A DNA stretch of 38,246 nt from Candidatus Didemnitutus sp. GTDB lineage: Bacteria; Verrucomicrobiota; Verrucomicrobiia; Opitutales; Opitutaceae. The DNA is taken from the NCBI GenBank assembly GCA_023701285.1, contig JAMPXH010000032.1, positions 1 through 38,246 of the forward strand, read 5' to 3'. A program made the translations under genes and the position numbers. The stretch's first letter is position 1. Each line of letters opens with the position of its first letter. The notes below the pieces were generated by a model that ran no database searches, was not told the DNA's origin, and worked only from the letters and a program-made list of their open reading frames with translations. Below, piece by piece: positions 1 to 9,047 of this stretch.

Positions 1-3000
1 TCCGGAACGGGCGTGATCTGCTTGTCGGTGTCGACGTTGTAGGTGGTATTGTCGCCGGTCCAGCCGGTGAATACAACCTGGTTGAGCGGGGGCTCGTGGC
101 GGACGCCAGGAGTGTCGCGCGAGAGGAAATAATCGACGGTGTCCGTCCAGTTCACGACGTTGAGTGTGTGGTCGAGGCTGTCGAAGAAGAGGTTCTCGAT
201 CTCGAAGGTGGAGGAGCCGCTGAAGTCCAGGGTCGAGTCGCCGGTGACGGTGAGGGTGCCGAAGACGTGGTCGCCGTCGCCCATGTTGATGGTGCCGCCG
301 GCGAGGATGATGTTCACGTTCGGCGCGTAGATGTTGCTCGCGAGCGTGAGGGTGACGCCGACGCCGACGACGATGGTGCCGCTGCCGGTGAACTGGCCGG
401 ACCAGGTGGAGGTGGCGGCGAGGGAGAGTTCGCCGCCGCTGTTGAAGTCGATCATGCCCGCGCCGGCGATGGTGCCGACGCTCTGGGCGTAGGAGACGAG
501 GTCGACCGTGGCTCCGGAGGCGACGTTGAGGTCGATGGCGGAGTTGTTGAGCGAGTTGTTGGCGCCGAAGGCGAGCGTGCCGGCGTTGACGTTGACGTTG
601 CCGGAGAAGGTATTGGTGGAGTTGGACAGCGTGAGGGTGCCGGCGCCGTCCTTGGCGAGGGTGCTGGTGGAGGCGCCGGTGAGCTGGCCGGTGATGGTGG
701 TGTTGGCGGCGCCGCCGACGGTGAGCGTGTTCGCGCCGAGGGCGACGGTGTTGCCGAGGGTGAGCGTGCCGGAGTCGGAATTGATGCGGGCGGAGGAGGA
801 GGCGACCGTAATGGCACCGTTCCAGGTGTTGTTGCCGCTGATGTTGCGGAGGGCGCCGGTATTTAAGCCGTCGCCGGTGCCGCTGAGGGAGAGGGTCTCG
901 TTGCCGACGGTGATGTTGTTTTGGAGCTGAAGCTCCGCGCCGGTGTTGACGGTCGTGCCGGCGAGCGTGGAGCCGAGGGCGTTGTTATGGCGGATGTTCA
1001 GCACGCCATCCTCCACCGTGCTCGTGCCGGTGTAATTATTGTTGCCGGCGAGGATGACGGTGCCGGTGCCATCCTTGGTGAAGGTGCCGGCGGAGGTGCC
1101 GATGACGCCATTGATGGTGGTGTCGCCGGCGCCACCGACCGTGAGATTCTTGCTGGAGGCGACGATGCCGCCGTTGATGGTGAAGAGGCCGGCGTCGGTG
1201 TTGATGCGGGCGGCGTCGTTCAGCCAGATGGTGCCGGCCCAGGAGTTGTTGCCGCTGATGCTGCGGAGGGCGCCGGTCTGGCCGCCGTTGTAGCCGGTGC
1301 CGCTGAGCTTGAGGTATTCGAGGCCGATATCGAGGGAGTTGATGGCCGCGTCGCCGCTGCCGGTGTCGGGGGCGAGCTCGAGAGCGGCGCCGGAGGCGAC
1401 AACGGTGCCGCTGGTGGGATCGCCGGCACCGACCTGGCCGAGGGCGCGCTCGTGCTTGATGGTGACGATGCCGTCGTCGATCTGGGTGAGGCCGCCGTAG
1501 CCGACGGTGTTGTTGCTGGTAATGGTGAGCCGGCCGTCGCCCTGCTTGACGATGCCGCCGAAGTTGAGCTGGGCGGAGATGGTGAGGTCGCTGGTGGCGG
1601 CGCCGTCGGCGACGTTGATCACGCGGGAGGCGTCGGCAAGGGTGACGACGCCGCTGATGGTGGCTTCCTGGCTGGAGGCGAGCGTGGTGATGTTGCCGTT
1701 GAGTTCGAGGACGCCGGTGCCGGTCTTGATGCGGCCGCCTTCGAGGGTGATGGCACCGACGGTGTCGTCGCGGGAATTGAGATCGAGGAGGCCGTCGGAC
1801 TTGATCGTGATGGCGGAGGTGTTGGCGATCTTGTTGTCGGCGAGGCCGGTGCCGTAGACGACCTTGGCGCTCTCGGCGGCACCGGTGCCGTCGCCGATGA
1901 GGAGGTCGCCGAGGATGGTCTTGTCGATCATCGGGAAGTTGAGCGTATCGAGCACAAGCGTGCCGTCGCGGACGTCGGTGGTGCCGGTGTAGCGATTCTC
2001 GTCGCCGTAGAAGGTGACGGTGCCGGAGCCGGTCTTGATGAAACCGCCGGTATTGCCGGCGGCGCCGACGATGGAGTTGATGAGGATGTTGCCATCGCCG
2101 CCGACGGTGAGCGTGTTGCTGCCCATCGTGACGATGCCCGAGAAGTCGCCGGGGCCGATGGTGAGGAGCTGGCCGGCGGTGCTGGAGAGGATGGAGGCGT
2201 TGCCGGTGAGGGTGACGTTGCCGCTCCACATGTTGTTGCCGCTGACGCTCTCGAGGGTGCCGCCGAGGCTGAGCAGGCGGTTCGAGACCGTGATGTTGTT
2301 CTGGAGCTGGAGGGTCGCGCCGCTGCCGACGGTGACGGTGCCGGTGCCGGCACCGAGAGCGGTGTTGTTGCGAAGATTGACCGTGCCGGCGTTGACGGTG
2401 GTGTTGCCGGTGAAGGTGCTGGCGCTGTTGAGGGTGAGCGTGCCGGCGCCGTCCTTGGTGAGCGTGCCGCTGCCGGTGGCGAGGGAGCCGGTGACCGAAA
2501 CGTCGCCCGCGCCGGCGAAGGTGGTGTTGCGGTTGGTGCCGGTGAGGCCGTTGCTGAGGGTGAGCGTGCCGGCGTCGGACGCGAGGGTGGCGTTGTCCGA
2601 GAGCGTAACGGTCTGGTTGATGGTGTTGCTGCCGCTGAGATTGCGGATGGCGCCGGTGCCGGCCTCGCCGGTGCCGGCGATGCTGATGTTTTCGTAGAGG
2701 ATGGAGACGCCGCCCTGCAGGCCGAGCGTGGCGCCGGAGGCGACGGTGGTGCCGGCGGCCTGGGTGCCGAGGGCGTTGCCGTGCGCAGCGACGAGGGTGC
2801 CGTTGTCGATGTTGGTGGCGCCGGTATAACTGTTGTTGCCGGCGAAGGTGAGAGTGCCGTCGCCCTGCTTGGTGACGGTGGAGCCGTCGCCGTGAACTTG
2901 GGCGTTGAAAGTAACGTTGCCCGCGCCGCCGACAGTGAGGGCGTAGCCGTTCAGGTTCGTGTAGGAACCGAGCGTGAGCGTGCCGGCGGAGGAGTTGATC

Positions 3001-4478
3001 GTGGTGGCACCGGAGGCGGCGAGCTGGCCGTTGAGGGTGTTGTCGCCGGAGAGATTGTGCAGGGCGCCCGCACCGGAGTGACCGGCGCCGGCGACGGTGA
3101 AACCGCCTTCAGTGACGGTGATGCCGTTGGAGAGTTCGAGGGTGGCGCCGTCGGCGACAACGTTGTCCCAGGTGCCGGAGGCGCCGAGCGAGTTGTTGTT
3201 GGTGATGGCAAGGGTGCCGTTGTTGACCTGGACGAAGCCGGTGAAGGTGTTGGCGCCGGAGAGCACGAGGCGGCCGTCGCCGGACTTCGCGAGGCTGGAA
3301 TACCACGGCTGGCTGATGACGCCGGAGATGGTCGTGGTGCCGGTGTTGTCGACCGTGATGGTGCGGGTGCCGCCGCCGAGGTTGAAAGTGCCGCTGAGGG
3401 TGAGGTCGTTGGCGCCACCGATGGTGAAATCGCCGCTGGCGGTGACGGCGTTGCTGAGGCTGCGCGTGCCGCCGCTGGCGGAGAGTGTGCCGCCATTGAT
3501 CGTGAGCCCGCCGCTGCTCAGGGCGGAATTGTTGCCGATGGCGAGGGTGCCGTCGTTGAGAGTCGTGGTGCCGGTGTAATTGTTGGCGGCGTTGAGCGTG
3601 AGGGTGCCGCTGCCGGACTTGGTGAGGCCGCCGGTGTTGGTGTTGGCGAGGGCGCTGGCGTAGGTGACGTTGTTGCCGTTGGTGTCGATCGAGATGGCGC
3701 CGGTGCTGTTGCCGATGCGGGAGGAGTAATCGGTCGTGATGCCGGAACCGTATTGCAGGGTGCCACCCGTGAAGCGGACCGTGCCGGTGGTGCCGAGGGC
3801 GTTGGCGGAGCCGACGCGAAGATTGCCGCCGGCGATGGTGGTGCCGCCGGTGTAGGAATTATTGCCCGAAAGCAGCCAGGTGCCGGTGCCGCTCTTGGTC
3901 ACGGTGCCGCCGGTGCCGGCAATTTGGGAGCTGATGGTGCCGAGGCCGGCGCCATCGCCGTTCAGCGTGAGGGTGTTGGTCGCCGTGGTGGCGATCGTGC
4001 CGCCGGTGGTGGAAATCGTCAGATCGCCCGCACCGTTGACGCTGAAGGTGGAGGCGGAGCCGAGCGTGATACGCAGGCTCGATCCCGTGATGGTCTGGTC
4101 GCTGTCGTCGTTATTGACGATGCCGTAGGAATACATCGTCAGGGTGCGGGTCGTGCCACTGGTGCGCGAGATCGTGTAGGTGCCGGCGCTCGAATCGAAG
4201 CGGATGCCACCGACGTTGTAATTCGTGTTCGGGATCGAAATCGTGCCGCCCGCGGCGTTATTGAATATCGCCACCTCCGAGGAGGTGCTCGGCACGTTGC
4301 TGGAGGTCCAATTTGAAGTCGTGGACCAGGTGCCGCCGCCTGCGGTGAGCCAGAAAAGATTGGTCTGGGCGGTGGCACTCGCCATGCCGCCCACCCAAGC
4401 GCATGCCAGCACACCCAGTCGGAGAGCGACTGGGAGACGGCGCGGTAGCGCCAGCCAAGTGTATGGGGCCAAATGCAT
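1..4478 (-). CDS. autotransporter-associated beta-strand repeat exoprotein, 3' end cut by window
   Basis: This is a giant secreted protein read on the minus strand; about 1,492 residues are visible and the frame runs open off the window edge. The chosen start is ATG at 4478, giving a signal peptide of about 34 residues with an Arg-rich n-region, a hydrophobic core (LGVLACAWVGG) and an Ala-x-Ala site before QTNLFW. The frame stays open further upstream to an ATG near 4590, so the start is not certain. The body is a long series of beta-strand repeats of the type GxGTLTLxGxNxYTGxTTxxxGTL, as in TIGR02601/PF12951 passenger repeats. The last visible residues are ITPVPE, matching the start of the PEP-CTERM tails of the two later giant genes, so the sorting tail should lie just outside the window. 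The domain before it (NWTDTVDYF, LNQVVFTGW) matches the pre-tail domain in those genes. The likely role is a surface or matrix protein; the ligand is unknown. Confidence 0.85.
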   Translation of the reverse strand, partial: MHLAPYTWLALPRRLPVALRLGVLACAWVGGMASATAQTNLFWLTAGGGTWSTTSNWTSSNVPSTSSEVAIFNNAAGGTISIPNTNYNVGGIRFDSSAGTYTISRTSGTTRTLTMYSYGIVNNDDSDQTITGSSLRITLGSASTFSVNGAGDLTISTTGGTIATTATNTLTLNGDGAGLGTISSQIAGTGGTVTKSGTGTWLLSGNNSYTGGTTIAGGNLRVGSANALGTTGTVRFTGGTLQYGSGITTDYSSRIGNSTGAISIDTNGNNVTYASALANTNTGGLTKSGSGTLTLNAANNYTGTTTLNDGTLAIGNNSALSSGGLTINGGTLSASGGTRSLSNAVTASGDFTIGGANDLTLSGTFNLGGGTRTITVDNTGTTTISGVISQPWYSSLAKSGDGRLVLSGANTFTGFVQVNNGTLAITNNNSLGASGTWDNVVADGATLELSNGITVTEGGFTVAGAGHSGAGALHNLSGDNTLNGQLAASGATTINSSAGTLTLGSYTNLNGYALTVGGAGNVTFNAQVHGDGSTVTKQGDGTLTFAGNNSYTGATNIDNGTLVAAHGNALGTQAAGTTVASGATLGLQGGVSILYENISIAGTGEAGTGAIRNLSGSNTINQTVTLSDNATLASDAGTLTLSNGLTGTNRNTTFAGAGDVSVTGSLATGSGTLTKDGAGTLTLNSASTFTGNTTVNAGTVNLRNNTALGAGTGTVTVGSGATLQLQNNITVSNRLLSLGGTLESVSGNNMWSGNVTLTGNASILSSTAGQLLTIGPGDFSGIVTMGSNTLTVGGDGNILINSIVGAAGNTGGFIKTGSGTVTFYGDENRYTGTTDVRDGTLVLDTLNFPMIDKTILGDLLIGDGTGAAESAKVVYGTGLADNKIANTSAITIKSDGLLDLNSRDDTVGAITLEGGRIKTGTGVLELNGNITTLASSQEATISGVVTLADASRVINVADGAATSDLTISAQLNFGGIVKQGDGRLTITSNNTVGYGGLTQIDDGIVTIKHERALGQVGAGDPTSGTVVASGAALELAPDTGSGDAAINSLDIGLEYLKLSGTGYNGGQTGALRSISGNNSWAGTIWLNDAARINTDAGLFTINGGIVASSKNLTVGGAGDTTINGVIGTSAGTFTKDGTGTVILAGNNNYTGTSTVEDGVLNIRHNNALGSTLAGTTVNTGAELQLQNNITVGNETLSLSGTGDGLNTGALRNISGNNTWNGAITVASSSARINSDSGTLTLGNTVALGANTLTVGGAANTTITGQLTGASTSTLAKDGAGTLTLSNSTNTFSGNVNVNAGTLAFGANNSLNNSAIDLNVASGATVDLVSYAQSVGTIAGAGMIDFNSGGELSLAATSTWSGQFTGSGTIVVGVGVTLTLASNIYAPNVNIILAGGTINMGDGDHVFGTLTVTGDSTLDFSGSSTFEIENLFFDSLDHTLNVVNWTDTVDYFLSRDTPGVRHEPPLNQVVFTGWTGDNTTYNVDTDKQITPVP

Positions 4479-4525
4479 CACGGAGGGCGACCCCCAAGAC
4501 AGCGAATTCCCGCTTGAAAGTCCAA

Positions 4526-4587
4526 CCCAAATATAGGGTGAAACTCCTAGTTGTAAAAATCCCCGTGTTAACGGATAGGGTAAAATG
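4526..4587. promoter_or_regulatory. Paired ATAGGG elements in the divergent promoter region
   Basis: The 192-bp gap between the divergent giant repeat gene (start 4478) and the Ig-like gene (start 4671) holds two near-identical decamers, ATAGGGTGAA at 4533-4542 and ATAGGGTAAA at 4575-4584. They lie in the same orientation 42 bp apart, about four helical turns. The first is preceded by CCCAAAT. The same element occurs before the other exoprotein genes at 6715-6724, 15251-15260 and 19632-19641. It is read here as an operator or promoter element; the binding factor is unknown. Confidence 0.5.
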
Positions 4588-4670
4588 CCCATAAAGAGCT
4601 TGCGCGTTTACCGTGAATCGCCTCTACTTCCCTTCACCACGTCAGCCGTCACCCCTCGGACTCACCTGCC

Positions 4671-6497
4671 ATGAACTCACGTTTGCTCCGCCCGATTTCC
4701 CTCCTTGGCCTTTTGTTTGGCCTCACCACCACCTTGCTCGCGCGCGATGAGGGCCCCGCGGTCGCCTATTATCCGCAGACCGAAAACGTCGAGGGTGATC
4801 AACCGCTCTACCACACGTATGAGCTCGAAATCACCTCCCCGAGCAACCTGCCCGCGGGCTCGAACGTGGTGATCGATCCAGTCCTCTTCGTCATCCGCAA
4901 ACCGGACGGCGTCAGCGACGAGCAGGCGCTCAGCCACGTCACGATCGAATCCCTCGTCTTCACCGGGCCGACGCAGAAGCAATACGCGACCGTCGTGTGC
5001 GACTTCCCGGTCGGCACGGTGGCCGGCGAATACGCCTTCGGCATCCGCACGCCGGGCTGGGGCGTGACGGCCAACGACACCTTCGGCTTCATCAACGCTA
5101 AAGTCTTCCCGCCGCGCCCGCGCGGTCTCCCGACCGTGACGTTGAACACGCCGCTGGATGGCTCCGTCTTCACGTGGTATGCCGGCGGCGCTCCGGTGGC
5201 GGTCCCGGTCCAATTTTCCGCCACGGCACCGGAAGCCTCCCCGCTCACGAGCGTCGATGCCGACATCAGCGGCACGGCCGTCACCTTGACCGACGTCTCG
5301 GGCCTCGGCACGACAGCGGCTGAAGCGGGCGGCGTTTTCTATCTGGCCCAACCCGGCCTGTTCACGGTCACGGCCCGCGCCACCAACGACGTGGGCACGG
5401 CGATCGACACCGCGGAGTTCACGGTCCAAGTCGTGGCCCCGCCGCCGACCGTCACGATCGAGCAGCCTGCCGCCGGTTCGAGCTTCACCATCACCGAAGG
5501 TGGCACCCTCAGCGTGCCGTTCGCCTTCTCCGGCGCGAGCGTCTACGGCAACCTTTCCCAACTCACCGCCACGATCAATGACGTGCCGGTGGCCTTCACG
5601 CCTTCCGGCCTCGGCACCCTGAACGCCAGCGGCCTCGCCAACCTTCAGATCGACGCGGGCGGCACCTACGTGTTGTCCGTCTCGGCGACCAACCCCTACG
5701 GCACCGCCGCCGCGACCGGCTCCTTCACGGTCACCGTCGTCGAACCCACGCCGCCGCCGCCGACGGTCACGATCACCTCGCCGGCCAACGGCACCGTCAT
5801 CAACCGGGTCGCCGGTTCGCCCGCCACGGCCGTCCCCTACACCTTCACCGCGATCACCACCGCGCCCTGGACCATCAGCTCCGTCGGCGCCTCGCTCAGT
5901 GGCTCCACTTTGAGCGTTGTTCCGTCCGGTCTCGGCACGGCCACCGCCGGCGGCTCCGGCACCCTCTACGTTTCCACCCCCGGCACCTACTCGCTGGTGG
6001 CCACTGGCACCAGCGGCGGCTCGCATGCGGCCGATACGGTCTCGTTCACCGTCGTTGAAACCACGCCGCCGCCTCCCACGCCCGCTTGCGGCGTGAACTG
6101 GCTGCCCTCCGTCCAACTCGGCAAAGTCGTCAAGGGCGGCTCCACGGTCGACATCAAGTTCGAGCTCGATTGCAACGAGGAGTGGAGCGAAGACCGCAAC
6201 TGCGACGGCGATCCTGACTTTTATCCCGGCCAGCGCACCAAGTCCAAGGACCGCATCGACTACTCGGTCGTCATCGCGATCTACGAGATTTTCTCGAATG
6301 GCTCCTCCTCCACCCCGCAGCTCTTTCCTTACAATCCCGGCCCCAACGCCCCCGGCTACACCATCCAAGGTAACGACATGTATCACTTGAACTTCGTCAC
6401 CGCCAAGGGCGCCCGCCGGTATCAAGTCGAAATCTACCATAATCCGACGGGCAACGCACCGGTGCTGCTGGATTCCCGCCAGATTCGCACGAAGTAA
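4671..6497 (+). CDS. secreted protein with Ig-like repeats and C-terminal PxKF-like domain
   Basis: This 608-residue exported protein starts with a signal peptide (about residues 1-25, ending LLARDEG). A novel-looking domain follows at about 26-150, with conserved stretches such as YYPQTENVEGDQPLY and GEYAFGIRTPGWGV. Three Ig-like beta repeats of about 100 residues begin near 155, 258 and 363. Each opens with PTVTxxxPxxG, carries a GLGT motif and is joined by Pro-rich linkers. The C-terminal domain (about 470-608: GKVVKGGSTVDIKFEL, then YEIF and MYHLNF) resembles the PxKF domain of bacterial surface proteins. A short acidic loop (DRNCDGDPD) sits where the paralogue at 6755-8944 has a large insert. 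There is no PEP-CTERM tail. It is probably a soluble extracellular or periplasmic adhesin-like or structural protein; its function is unknown. It starts divergently from the giant gene at 4478 and ends in a strong terminator. Confidence 0.9.
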   Translation: MNSRLLRPISLLGLLFGLTTTLLARDEGPAVAYYPQTENVEGDQPLYHTYELEITSPSNLPAGSNVVIDPVLFVIRKPDGVSDEQALSHVTIESLVFTGPTQKQYATVVCDFPVGTVAGEYAFGIRTPGWGVTANDTFGFINAKVFPPRPRGLPTVTLNTPLDGSVFTWYAGGAPVAVPVQFSATAPEASPLTSVDADISGTAVTLTDVSGLGTTAAEAGGVFYLAQPGLFTVTARATNDVGTAIDTAEFTVQVVAPPPTVTIEQPAAGSSFTITEGGTLSVPFAFSGASVYGNLSQLTATINDVPVAFTPSGLGTLNASGLANLQIDAGGTYVLSVSATNPYGTAAATGSFTVTVVEPTPPPPTVTITSPANGTVINRVAGSPATAVPYTFTAITTAPWTISSVGASLSGSTLSVVPSGLGTATAGGSGTLYVSTPGTYSLVATGTSGGSHAADTVSFTVVETTPPPPTPACGVNWLPSVQLGKVVKGGSTVDIKFELDCNEEWSEDRNCDGDPDFYPGQRTKSKDRIDYSVVIAIYEIFSNGSSSTPQLFPYNPGPNAPGYTIQGNDMYHLNFVTAKGARRYQVEIYHNPTGNAPVLLDSRQIRTK

Positions 6498-6521
6498 CGC
6501 GAGCATCACCGCTTTCAACTC

Positions 6522-6552
6522 AGGCATGGCCGCAAGCCATGCCTTTTTGTTT
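6522..6552 (+). terminator. Rho-independent terminator after the first Ig-like gene
   Basis: A perfect 9-bp stem (AGGCATGGC at 6522-6530, GCCATGCCT at 6536-6544) with a 5-nt loop is followed by TTTTGTTT. It lies 25 bp after the stop codon at 6497 and separates the two paralogous plus-strand genes, so each is probably transcribed from its own promoter. Confidence 0.9.
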
Positions 6553-6651
6553 GCCCGGATGGAGTCCGGACAGGTCGCTGGGGCACGCGATTCATTGGCA
6601 ACGCGGAGCAGACCGCAGCGTCGCGATCCAACCTGCGTCTCCGGTTAAAGC

Positions 6652-6724
6652 CCCTACAAAAATAGGGCCATAATACCTATCTTAGGCTTGAGCTCATAGG
6701 CCCTAGCCGTAGGATTTACCCTAC
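6652..6724. promoter_or_regulatory. Dense CCTA/TAGG array before the second Ig-like gene
   Basis: Eight copies of CCTA or its complement TAGG fall within 72 bp, at 6653, 6663, 6676, 6683, 6697, 6702, 6710 and 6720. Several form inverted pairs, for example CCCTA-N6-TAGGG at 6652-6667. The last element, TTTACCCTAC (6715-6724), ends 30 nt before the ATG at 6755 and matches the elements in front of the giant repeat genes. The rest of the gap 6498-6754 holds only the upstream terminator. Confidence 0.5.
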
Positions 6725-6754
6725 AGCCTCACCGAAGCCAGCCCTCCTTCCTCC

Positions 6755-8944
6755 ATGCACTCCGCGCTCCTCCGCACGCTCACGTCCGTCCTCCTTGGTC
6801 TCGTCCTCCCGCTTTCGCTGCTCGCTCGCGATGAGGGCCCGGCGGTCGCCTATTACCCGCAAACCGAAAACGTCGAAGGCGACCAACCGCTCTACTACAC
6901 CTACGAGCTGGAGATCACCTCGCCGAGCAACCTCCCCGCGGGCACTGAGGTCGCGATCACGCCCGTGCTCTTCGTCATCCGCGCCCCAGCGGGTGTGAGC
7001 GATGCAGCCGCCCTGAGCCACGTCTCGATGAGCCCTTCGACCCTCGTCTTCACCGGCCCGGGCCAGAAAGTCTACACGACCGTCATTTCCGATTTCCCGG
7101 TCGGCTCCGTGGCCGGCGAATATGCCTTCGGCATCCGCACGCCGGGTTGGGGCGTCACCGCGGCCGACACCTTCGGCTTCATCAACGCCAAGGTCTTCCC
7201 TCCCCGCCAACGCGACGTGCCCTCCATCACGCTCAACACCCCGGCTGACGGCACCATCTACACCTGGACCGCCGGCGGACCGCCGGTGACCGTGCCCGTG
7301 CAATTTTCCGCCACCGCGCCCGTCAGCTCGCCCATCACCAGCGTCGATGCCGACATCAGCGGCACGGGCGTCAATCTGACCAGCGTCACCGGGCTCGGCA
7401 CCGGCGCCGTCGAGGCCGGCGGCCCCTTCTACATCTCCACTCCGGGTGTCTACACCGTGACCGCCCGCGCCACCAACGACGTCGGCACCAGCACCGATTC
7501 GGCCGAGATCACCGTCAACGTCGTCGCGCCTCCGCCCACCGTCGCCATCGCGCAACCGGCCAACGGCGCCAGCTTCACCGTCACCACCGGCGAGACGCTC
7601 ACGGTCCCCTTCGTTTTCTCCGGCACCAGCGTTTACGGCGGCATCACCCAGCTGACCGCCACCCTCAACGACCAAGCCGTCTCCTTCGCGCCCGCCGGCC
7701 TCGGCACGCTCGAAGCCACGGGCACGGCGGAGCTGTCCATCACGACGGGCGGCGTCTACGTTCTCTCCGTCTCCGCGAGCAACGACTACGGCACCTCCGC
7801 CACGATCGCCCAATTCACCGTCACCACCGTCGACCCGACCCCGCCGCCGCCGACCGTGACGATCACCTCGCCGGCGGACGGCACCGTCATCACCCGCGTC
7901 GCCGGCACTCCCGCCACCGCCGTGCCCTTCACCTTCACCGCCGAGATCGAGACCGGCTGGTCCATCAGCTCCATCGGCGCGACCCTGAACGGCCAACCCG
8001 TCGACGTCACCGCCAGCGGCCTCGGCACCGTCCTCGCCAACGGCAGCGGCACGCTCTCCGTCAGCGCGCCCGGCACCTACACGCTCGTCGCCACCGGCGA
8101 CAGCGCCGGCTCCTCCGCCGCCGCGTCCGTCATCTTCACGGTCACGGAGACCGCGCCTGCTTCCTCCTGCTGCATCAACTGGCTCCCGCCGATCTGCCTC
8201 GGCAAGGTCCAGCAAGGCGGCTCCGTGCTCCCCATCAAGTTCACCCTCCAGTGCTGCCAGCCGAAGGACTCCGATCACGAGTGCGTGAAGGACAAGGACC
8301 GTTGCGGCTCGGGCTGGGGTTGGGGCTGGGATCGCGACCGCGACGAGCGTTGCGACCGCCACGGTCATCGCAGCCAATGCGACGACCATGACCGCCGCGG
8401 CAAGGCCGCCGACCACCGCGAATGCTCCAAGGGCAAGTATCGCCGCGACGACTCCTGCGAGCGCCACGGTCACCGCAGCCGTTGCGACTCCGGCTACGAC
8501 GACCGCGAATGCTCCAGCAAGCGCAGCTACGATTACAGCCGCTACACCCGCTGCGACCGCCACGGCAGCCGCAGCCATTGCGACGAACACGACTACGGCC
8601 ACGGCCACGCGCATGGGCAGGGCCACAGCGACTGCACCGAGTGCAACCCCGACCACTGCGGCAAGCCCGGCCACAAACACAACTGGTGCGACACCCGCGA
8701 CACCACGGTCGTGATTTCCATCTACGAGATCTTCGCCAACGGCACCACCTCCGCACCGAAGCTCTACACCTACAGCCCGAACTCTCCCAACCCGCCCACC
8801 TACACCATCAACGGCGGTAACATGTATCACCTCAACTTCCCGACTGCCCGCGGCAAACACCGTTACCACATCGACGTCTACCGGCAGCCCGCCGGCAGCG
8901 CGACGCCGCAACTGGTCGGCACCAAGGAATTCACCACGAAGTGA
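6755..8944 (+). CDS. secreted Ig-like/PxKF-domain protein with Cys/His-rich insert
   Basis: This 729-residue exported protein is a paralogue of the one at 4671-6497, with the same order: signal peptide (to about residue 25), conserved N-terminal domain, three Ig-like repeats starting near 155, 260 and 365, and a C-terminal PxKF-like domain from about 470 (LPIKF motif). Inside that last domain an insert at about residues 500-648 holds 16 Cys and about 17 His among many Asp and Arg residues. It includes three copies of C-[DE]-R-H-G-x-R-S-x-C-D near residues 533, 568 and 600, a GWGWGW stretch, and a GHGHAHG run. After it the domain resumes (YEIFANG, MYHLNF) and ends FTTK. The insert looks suited to metal binding or disulfide crosslinking; this is an inference. 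The protein has no PEP-CTERM tail. It has its own upstream element array and a strong downstream terminator. Confidence 0.9.
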   Translation: MHSALLRTLTSVLLGLVLPLSLLARDEGPAVAYYPQTENVEGDQPLYYTYELEITSPSNLPAGTEVAITPVLFVIRAPAGVSDAAALSHVSMSPSTLVFTGPGQKVYTTVISDFPVGSVAGEYAFGIRTPGWGVTAADTFGFINAKVFPPRQRDVPSITLNTPADGTIYTWTAGGPPVTVPVQFSATAPVSSPITSVDADISGTGVNLTSVTGLGTGAVEAGGPFYISTPGVYTVTARATNDVGTSTDSAEITVNVVAPPPTVAIAQPANGASFTVTTGETLTVPFVFSGTSVYGGITQLTATLNDQAVSFAPAGLGTLEATGTAELSITTGGVYVLSVSASNDYGTSATIAQFTVTTVDPTPPPPTVTITSPADGTVITRVAGTPATAVPFTFTAEIETGWSISSIGATLNGQPVDVTASGLGTVLANGSGTLSVSAPGTYTLVATGDSAGSSAAASVIFTVTETAPASSCCINWLPPICLGKVQQGGSVLPIKFTLQCCQPKDSDHECVKDKDRCGSGWGWGWDRDRDERCDRHGHRSQCDDHDRRGKAADHRECSKGKYRRDDSCERHGHRSRCDSGYDDRECSSKRSYDYSRYTRCDRHGSRSHCDEHDYGHGHAHGQGHSDCTECNPDHCGKPGHKHNWCDTRDTTVVISIYEIFANGTTSAPKLYTYSPNSPNPPTYTINGGNMYHLNFPTARGKHRYHIDVYRQPAGSATPQLVGTKEFTTK

Positions 8945-8980
8945 TTCCCTTCCGTCCGGCCCTGCCGGTCGGCTCTCTTC

Positions 8981-9012
8981 ACCGCACGGCGCCAGCCGTG
9001 CGGTTTCTTTTT
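8981..9012 (+). terminator. Rho-independent terminator after the second Ig-like gene
   Basis: A perfect 10-bp stem (ACCGCACGGC at 8981-8990, GCCGTGCGGT at 8995-9004) with loop GCCA is followed by TTCTTTTT. It lies between the convergent ends of the plus-strand gene (stop at 8944) and the minus-strand giant gene (stop at 9048). The T-tract favours termination of the plus-strand transcript. Confidence 0.92.
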
Positions 9013-9047
9013 GCCCCGCGCCCGTGTCGCGGCCCCGCGCTCCACGC

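Noticed and set aside
921-4316. 1,131-residue plus-strand open frame opposite the first giant gene
   Set aside because: Its product is an Ala/Gly/Val/Asp-rich low-complexity shadow of the repeats; the minus strand has a signal peptide, family repeats and a pre-tail domain.
6716-8911. 731-residue minus-strand frame opposite the second Ig-like gene
   Set aside because: It has Gly/Asp/Arg/Val-rich shadow composition; the plus strand encodes a signal peptide and a conserved paralogue with a terminator.
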